Shown: positions 5,618-9,348 of the stretch, one piece after another
Layout: the number at the start of each line of letters is the position of its first letter
How positions within the stretch are numbered: the first letter of the stretch is position 1
NCBI GenBank assembly: GCA_003513855.1
Contig: DOTC01000106.1
Location: forward strand, 1 to 9,348
Reading direction: 5' to 3'
Origin: Deltaproteobacteria bacterium
GTDB lineage: Bacteria > Desulfobacterota > Deferrimicrobia > Deferrimicrobiales > Deferrimicrobiaceae
Length of the DNA: 9,348 nt
Notes under the pieces: model-generated
Told to the model about the DNA's origin: nothing
Database searches by the model: none
What the model saw: the letters and a program-made list of their open reading frames with translations, nothing else
Position numbers and translations under genes: made by a program

Positions 5618-7627
5618 CTACAGGAGGTCGTCCTTGATGGAGCGGCCCGGTGGTCCCGTCCCGAGTCCGAGGGGTGCCTGCTCGGGTACCGTCCCGACCC
5701 GGAAGGGGAGAAGGATTCCCTCGGAAGAGCCGGGGGGAAGAGCCATGCCGGTGCCGGGGTCGACCCGGGAGAAGGTGATTCCCGAGGGGACGGGGAAGTC
5801 CCGGTTGGGGAAGAGAGGCAGGACCCGCCCCATGAAACGGGTCCAGATGGGCAACGCCACCACCGCGGCCGACTGGCGGTCCCCCAGCGGGGCCGGGGTA
5901 TCGAACCCTACCCATACTCCCGCCACGAGGTCGGGCGAGTACCCGATGAACCATGCGTCCGTGTTCTCGTTCGTCGTGCCGGTCTTCCCGGCGAGGTAAT
6001 GGCCGAGACCTCTCGCGGCCCTGCCCGTCCCGCTCAGGATGACCTCCTGCATGATCCGGACCATGAGGTAGGCGGTGTCGGGGGGAATTGCCTGTTCGGC
6101 CGCTGGCGTCGTCCTTTCCAGGATGGTCCCCCGGGCGTCCCGCACCTCGCGCACGAAAAACGGTGTGGCGCGCATCCCCTGGTTGGCAAACGCGGCGTAC
6201 GCGGCGCACATCTCCAGCGGGGTCACCCCGGAGGAGCCCAGGGCGATGGACAGGTTCCGGTCGATCGGGGAACCGATGCCCAGCGCCTTCGCCGTCCGGA
6301 GAGCGGCATCGACGCCCACCTCGTTCAGGAGCCGGATGGTGGCCAGGTTGCGGGACTTGGCCAGGGCTTCGATCAGGGGAATGGGGCCCAGGAACGTCCC
6401 GTCGTAGTTTCTCGGTTTCCAGAGCTCCTCCTCGCTCCGTTCGAACTCCACGGGGGAGTCGTCCGTCATGGACACGAGCGTTTTGCCCGCGGAAAGAGCG
6501 GCGGCGTAGATGATGGGCTTGAAGGCCGATCCGGGCTGCCTTCTTGCCTGCAGCGCGCGGTTGAACTGCGACTGCGCGAAATCGGTCCCCCCCACCATGG
6601 CGAGGACCGCCCCGGTGTGCGGATCGAGCGCGAGAACGGCCCCCTGCAGCCCCTCGTATTTGTTCTTTTCCTCCGTCGCGCGGATCCCTTCGATCAGCAC
6701 GTCGTGGGCCGCCTCCTGCAGCCGCGTGTCGATCGTGGTGTAGATGCGAAGCCCTTCCTGGTAGAGGGACTCGGTCCCGTATTTTTCCGTCATGTAGATC
6801 CGTACCTGTTCGAGGAAGTAGGCAGCCTTCGACTGGAACGTGGAAGGGGGTGCAAGGACGATCTTTTTCGCGTATGCCCTGTCGGCGTCCACCTGGGAGA
6901 GAAATCCCGCCTCCACCATCCTCCGGAGGACGTACCGCTGCCTGCCCTTTGCGAGGTCGGGGTGTGTCCTTGGCGAGTAGCGGGAGGGCGCTTTGGGAAG
7001 TCCGGCGAGCAGCGCGCCCTCCGCCAGGCCGAGATCTTCCACCCCTTTTCCGAAATACGTCCGCGAGGCCGCCTCCACCCCGTACGCGCCTTCCCCGAGG
7101 TAGATCTGGTTCAGGTACAGGTAGAGGATCTCCTCCTTCCCCATATTTCTTTCCATGCGGTAGGCCAGGATCAGTTCCTTGAGCTTGCGCCGGAGGCTCT
7201 TTTCGCGGGTGAGGAAGAGGTTCTTCACCGTCTGCTGGGTGATGGTGCTCCCCCCCTGGGCGAAGCTTCCCCCCAGGAGATCCTTGACGGCGGCACGGGC
7301 GATCGCCGTGAAATCGACCCCGCGGTGCTGGAAGAAGTTGGCGTCCTCGGCTGCGACGAAGGCCATCACGACCTGGGGAGGGATCTTGCGGTAGGGTGCG
7401 AGGGTCCTCTTCTCGAGGTAGATTTCCCCTACCACCTGGTTGTAGCGGTCGAAGATCTTGGAGGAGACGCTCGGCCGGTACTCCTGCACCGACTCGAAGG
7501 ACGGAAACGTGCCGAACCTCGCCAGGAGTACGAGCCCGACCACCGCTCCCAGAAGGAAGCAAAGCAGGAGGGTGCCCGCGAGAAGGAGCGGCCTCCTCCG
7601 GGGTCGTCCCCCCGGGTCGGGTTCCAT
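5618..7627 (-). CDS. class A penicillin-binding protein (PBP1A-type), bifunctional transglycosylase/transpeptidase
   Basis: A protein of 669 residues that polymerises glycan strands from lipid II and cross-links their peptides. ATG 7627 is preferred because AGGTG lies 6 bases upstream; ATG 7648 would add 7 residues but has no visible ribosome binding site. An Arg-rich N-terminus (about 8-13) is followed by one membrane segment (about 14-36), giving a cytoplasmic N-terminus and periplasmic catalytic domains. The glycosyltransferase domain has the catalytic Glu94 in AAEDANFFQHRG and then GGSTITQQ. The transpeptidase domain has Ser367 and Lys370 in PGSAFKP, Ser425 and Asn427 in KSRN, and KTG at 548-550 in AGKTGTT. 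All catalytic residues are intact. It is shorter than E. coli PBP1A (about 850 residues), with a short linker and little room for an OB-like insertion. It is transcribed alone as far as seen, divergent from the lipoprotein gene and convergent with the methyltransferase gene. mrcA/ponA would be the usual symbol but the exact orthology is not settled. Confidence 0.95.
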   Translation of the reverse strand: MEPDPGGRPRRRPLLLAGTLLLCFLLGAVVGLVLLARFGTFPSFESVQEYRPSVSSKIFDRYNQVVGEIYLEKRTLAPYRKIPPQVVMAFVAAEDANFFQHRGVDFTAIARAAVKDLLGGSFAQGGSTITQQTVKNLFLTREKSLRRKLKELILAYRMERNMGKEEILYLYLNQIYLGEGAYGVEAASRTYFGKGVEDLGLAEGALLAGLPKAPSRYSPRTHPDLAKGRQRYVLRRMVEAGFLSQVDADRAYAKKIVLAPPSTFQSKAAYFLEQVRIYMTEKYGTESLYQEGLRIYTTIDTRLQEAAHDVLIEGIRATEEKNKYEGLQGAVLALDPHTGAVLAMVGGTDFAQSQFNRALQARRQPGSAFKPIIYAAALSAGKTLVSMTDDSPVEFERSEEELWKPRNYDGTFLGPIPLIEALAKSRNLATIRLLNEVGVDAALRTAKALGIGSPIDRNLSIALGSSGVTPLEMCAAYAAFANQGMRATPFFVREVRDARGTILERTTPAAEQAIPPDTAYLMVRIMQEVILSGTGRAARGLGHYLAGKTGTTNENTDAWFIGYSPDLVAGVWVGFDTPAPLGDRQSAAVVALPIWTRFMGRVLPLFPNRDFPVPSGITFSRVDPGTGMALPPGSSEGILLPFRVGTVPEQAPLGLGTGPPGRSIKDDLL

Positions 7628-7680
7628 GGACAGCACCTGGGATGTCATCCGTTGTAGGAGAAACCGATCATCTTGAGATT

Positions 7681-7710
7681 ATTATCACCCAGGGGACCGT
7701 CTCATGGGAA
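7681..7710 (-). promoter_or_regulatory. putative promoter of the penicillin-binding protein gene
   Basis: On the minus strand, TTCCCA (7710-7705) lies 18 bases upstream of GATAAT (7686-7681). Each hexamer differs from the sigma-70 consensus, at two positions and one position respectively. The site lies in an AT-rich patch that stands out in this GC-rich window. It would start RNA near 7674, about 25-47 bases before the possible start codons. Strength is unknown. Confidence 0.4.
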
Positions 7711-7722
7711 GAGCGGGAGGCG

Positions 7723-7756
7723 CGGGACGCCGTCCCGGGTCCCGTCCCCGGACGGG
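7723..7756. repeat. two adjacent GC-rich inverted repeats between divergent promoters
   Basis: CGGGACG (7723-7729) is followed after one base by its inverse CGTCCCG (7731-7737). CCCGTCC (7741-7747) is followed after two bases by GGACGGG (7750-7756). GTCCCG also occurs as a direct repeat at 7732-7737 and 7739-7744, one seven-base step apart. The block lies between the two outward-facing promoters. It could be an operator for both genes, or a REP-like structural element. Confidence 0.45.
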
Positions 7757-7760
7757 AAAA

Positions 7761-7789
7761 ATGCCAATTCCCGCCCCTGAATATATAAT
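7761..7789 (+). promoter_or_regulatory. putative sigma-70 promoter of the lipoprotein gene
   Basis: A perfect -10 hexamer TATAAT (7784-7789) lies 17 bases downstream of ATGCCA (7761-7766), which matches the -35 consensus at four of six positions. RNA would begin near 7796, leaving a leader of about 35 bases before the ATG at 7831. A perfect TATAAT at correct distance from a coding start is rare by chance in DNA this GC-rich. The start point would exclude the in-frame GTG at 7795 as the translation start. Confidence 0.6.
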
Positions 7790-7820
7790 GGGCGGTGGAC
7801 GTCCATAGAGAGACCCAAGG

Positions 7821-7825
7821 GGAGG
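7821..7825 (+). promoter_or_regulatory. ribosome binding site deciding the lipoprotein start
   Basis: GGAGG, within AAGGGGAGGG (7817-7826), ends 5 bases before ATG 7831. It supports that start over the in-frame GTG 7795, which would put 12 polar residues in front of the signal peptide. Confidence 0.75.
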
Positions 7826-7830
7826 GACCG

Positions 7831-8487
7831 ATGAGAAAACAGCGTTATCTCGCCGTGGCGGCGATTCTTTTTCTCTCCCTTGCCGCGTGCTCCGGGGGGG
7901 ACGACCGTACTGTCTTCGTCGCCCAGATCCTGAGCGACCAGCAGGCAGACGGGGATATCGCCTTCTTCCCGTTTTCTTCTGTCTATGCGATTACGAATGG
8001 CCCGGCCACGCTCTTTTTCGGGATCGATGCGTCGGACCCCGGAGTTCCCGAGTATCGGGCCTTCCTCGATTTCCCCCTCGACGGGGCCACCGGCGGGGAT
8101 GTGGTCCCGGCAGGCGCGCGGATCCGGTCGGCCACGATCGAGCTGTTCGTCAACGAGGTCAGCTTCGCCTTCACGGTCCCCACCCTGATCGATCTGGTGA
8201 CCTACCCGATCAGCGGCCTGCGAGCGGTCGACTACTACTCGGACCCCCTGACCTACCCGGACGGCTCGTTCGCCTTCCGGACCCTGGAGTTCTATTCGAG
8301 CGACCAGGGGAATTACGTGCTCATCGACGTCACGCCGCTCCTGGCGGAAGCGCAGAGGCGGGGCCTCCCCGATTTCCAGCTGCGGCTCCTGCTCGACTTC
8401 GTGGAGCGGGCCGAAGGCCTGGTGGGGATCGAGGACCTGCCAAGCGCAGTCATCACCGCGCCTCTCCTGACCGTGGAGTACGAGTGA
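7831..8487 (+). CDS. predicted lipoprotein of unknown function, beta-rich
   Basis: A complete protein of 218 residues. The N-terminus is a type II signal peptide: basic MRKQR, a hydrophobic stretch, and lipobox LAAC with Cys20 as the lipidated residue. Ser at +2 suggests sorting to the outer membrane. I do not recognise a firm family. The mature part alternates hydrophobic and polar residues in short strands: RAFLDFPL (76-83), RIRSATIELFV ending at 107, NYVLIDVTPLL (161-171), FQLRLLLDF, and a final LLTVEYE. This order resembles the DNRLRE-type jelly-roll domain of secreted bacterial proteins, where 'A.L.LYV', 'V..DVT..V' and a closing '.P.L.V.Y' recur; that is inference from memory, not an alignment. 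No catalytic motif is visible, and there are no cysteines after Cys20. It has its own promoter, is divergent from the penicillin-binding protein gene, and is followed by hairpins, so it is probably a single-gene unit. A cell-envelope structural or binding role is likely. Confidence 0.85.
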   Translation: MRKQRYLAVAAILFLSLAACSGGDDRTVFVAQILSDQQADGDIAFFPFSSVYAITNGPATLFFGIDASDPGVPEYRAFLDFPLDGATGGDVVPAGARIRSATIELFVNEVSFAFTVPTLIDLVTYPISGLRAVDYYSDPLTYPDGSFAFRTLEFYSSDQGNYVLIDVTPLLAEAQRRGLPDFQLRLLLDFVERAEGLVGIEDLPSAVITAPLLTVEYE

Positions 8488-8488
8488 T

Positions 8489-8514
8489 CCGCCGGGGACC
8501 GTCGCTCCCGGCGG
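8489..8514 (+). terminator. hairpin after the lipoprotein gene, possible terminator
   Basis: CCGCCGGG (8489-8496) pairs perfectly with CCCGGCGG (8507-8514) around a 10-base loop, extended by one G-T pair. It begins two bases after the stop codon. No T-run follows (the next bases are GAAAGG), so it may end transcription only with Rho, or protect the 3' end of the message. Confidence 0.4.
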
Positions 8515-8527
8515 GAAAGGGGGAAGA

Positions 8528-8547
8528 CGGAGCCCGGGCAGGCTCCG
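8528..8547 (+). terminator. second hairpin before the histidine kinase gene
   Basis: CGGAGCC (8528-8534) pairs with GGCTCCG (8541-8547) around the six-base loop CGGGCA. It lies 13 bases after the first hairpin. A short T stretch (TTT, 8554-8556) occurs seven bases later but is not a proper run. Together the two hairpins separate the lipoprotein gene from the kinase gene. Confidence 0.3.
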
Positions 8548-8583
8548 GCGCCGTTTCCCGCGGAATTGTTGTAGAATCTTCTC

Positions 8584-9348
8584 GTGCCTGCCACGGGGAC
8601 GAGGAAACGGCTAGCTGACCTCGGTGCGGTCGCGTCGGGCCTGGCCCACGAGATCCGCAATCCGCTCAATTCCCTCTACATCAACAGCCAGATTCTCGCG
8701 GAGATCGTCGCCGCGCTTCCGGAGGCGGCGGACCGGAAGGAGGAGCTCCTCTCGCTCGCCCGGGCCAACATGAAGGTCACCCGGCGCCTGAACGACATTC
8801 TCTCCGAGTTCCTGCGGTTCGCCCGCCCGGCCGCGACCGAGTTTGTGGTGGCGGACCTGAACCGGGTCGTGTCCGACACCCTCCGGTTCCTCGAGGTCGA
8901 CTTCGCGCGTCGGGGGATCGAGCTCGTCGCCTCCTTCCATCCGGAGCCGCTCCCGCTCTTCGCCGACGAGAAGCAGCTGCGGCAGGCGCTGCTCAACATC
9001 CTCCTGAACGCCGAAGAATCCATGGACAAGGAGCGGAAGGTCATCCGGGTGACGACCGGCCTGGAGCGGGGAAGGCCCCTCGTGCGCATCGCAGACAATG
9101 GCCGGGGAATCCCCCGGGCGGACCGGAAGCAGATCTTCCGCCTCTTCTTCTCCACGAGGAAAGGCGGCACCGGCCTGGGTCTGCCCATCGTCCGGAAGAT
9201 CGTGCGCGAGCACGGCGGGAAGATCGGCATCCGCAGCCGGGAGGGGCGCGGGACGACCGTTACGATCTCCCTCCTCCCGGAGGAGCAGTCCAAGGCGAGG
9301 TTCGCGCCGCGGGATGCGGGCCGTCCGCTCCCGGAGAAGGTCCGGTGA
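8584..9348 (+). CDS. histidine kinase, NtrB-like catalytic core without sensor domain
   Basis: A complete protein of 254 residues ending at the last base of the window. The dimerisation/phosphoacceptor helix comes at once, with His22 in SGLAHEIRNPLNSL. The ATPase domain follows: N box with Asn142 in LLNILLNAEESM, G1 box with Asp171 in ADNGRGIP, an F-like box in IFRLFFSTRKG, and G2 box GGTGLGLPIV starting at Gly194. All residues needed for autophosphorylation are present. No PAS, HAMP, GAF or membrane segment precedes His22. The upstream frame is closed by TAG at 8572-8574, and GTG 8584 is the only usable start that keeps the His box. No ribosome binding site is visible before it. The LAHEIRNPLN type usually pairs with an NtrC-like response regulator, which could lie just beyond the window. 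It may be cytoplasmic and controlled by a partner protein, or a kinase that has lost its sensor part. Confidence 0.9.
   Translation: MPATGTRKRLADLGAVASGLAHEIRNPLNSLYINSQILAEIVAALPEAADRKEELLSLARANMKVTRRLNDILSEFLRFARPAATEFVVADLNRVVSDTLRFLEVDFARRGIELVASFHPEPLPLFADEKQLRQALLNILLNAEESMDKERKVIRVTTGLERGRPLVRIADNGRGIPRADRKQIFRLFFSTRKGGTGLGLPIVRKIVREHGGKIGIRSREGRGTTVTISLLPEEQSKARFAPRDAGRPLPEKVR

Noticed and set aside
5999..7657. Long open frame on the plus strand (552 codons) opposite the penicillin-binding protein gene
   Set aside because: The minus strand carries an intact PBP with all catalytic motifs. The plus-strand frame mirrors its codons and has no recognisable motif or ribosome binding site.
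7795..7830. GTG 7795 as start of the lipoprotein
   Set aside because: It lies at or before the predicted RNA start from the TATAAT promoter, and the strong ribosome binding site and signal peptide both begin at ATG 7831.

Overview
This is a GC-rich bacterial window with seven complete genes and one gene cut by the left edge. Six genes run rightward and one, a class A penicillin-binding protein, runs leftward. Base composition and codon use look alike across all genes, and I see no insertion sequence, integrase, tRNA, rRNA, CRISPR array or prophage. The most likely source is an anaerobe of the Deltaproteobacteria type (Desulfuromonadota/Desulfobacterota). That is an inference from the 2-hydroxyacyl-CoA dehydratase activase-type genes, the high GC content, the NtrB-like kinase and the Gram-negative lipoprotein.

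Left region (3-2086): two overlapping genes encode cysteine-containing proteins of the 'acyl-CoA dehydratase activase-related' group (DUF2229/COG3580 and COG3581 type). In many anaerobes these sequences are parts of one very large protein; here they are separate genes overlapping by 19 bases.

RNA-repair region (2186-5589): a calcineurin-like metallophosphoesterase, an archease and an RtcB RNA ligase, followed by a class I SAM-dependent methyltransferase. The phosphoesterase and archease overlap as GTGA. RtcB starts 49 bases later, and the methyltransferase starts 11 bases after RtcB. RtcB has its full set of metal ligands and its guanylylated histidine. Archease is the known activator of RtcB. 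The phosphoesterase and methyltransferase have no established role with RtcB, so the four-gene arrangement is the main point of interest: its parts resemble those of the Pnkp/Hen1 RNA-repair system, but with a different ligase.

Right region (5618-9348): a bifunctional PBP1A-type peptidoglycan synthase on the minus strand converges on the methyltransferase gene. It diverges from a small predicted lipoprotein gene across a region of about 200 bases. That region holds a recognisable promoter on each side and a block of GC-rich inverted repeats between them. After the lipoprotein gene come two hairpins, then a short histidine kinase with catalytic domains but no sensor domain, whose stop codon is the last three bases of the window. 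No gene-free stretch exceeds 300 bases.
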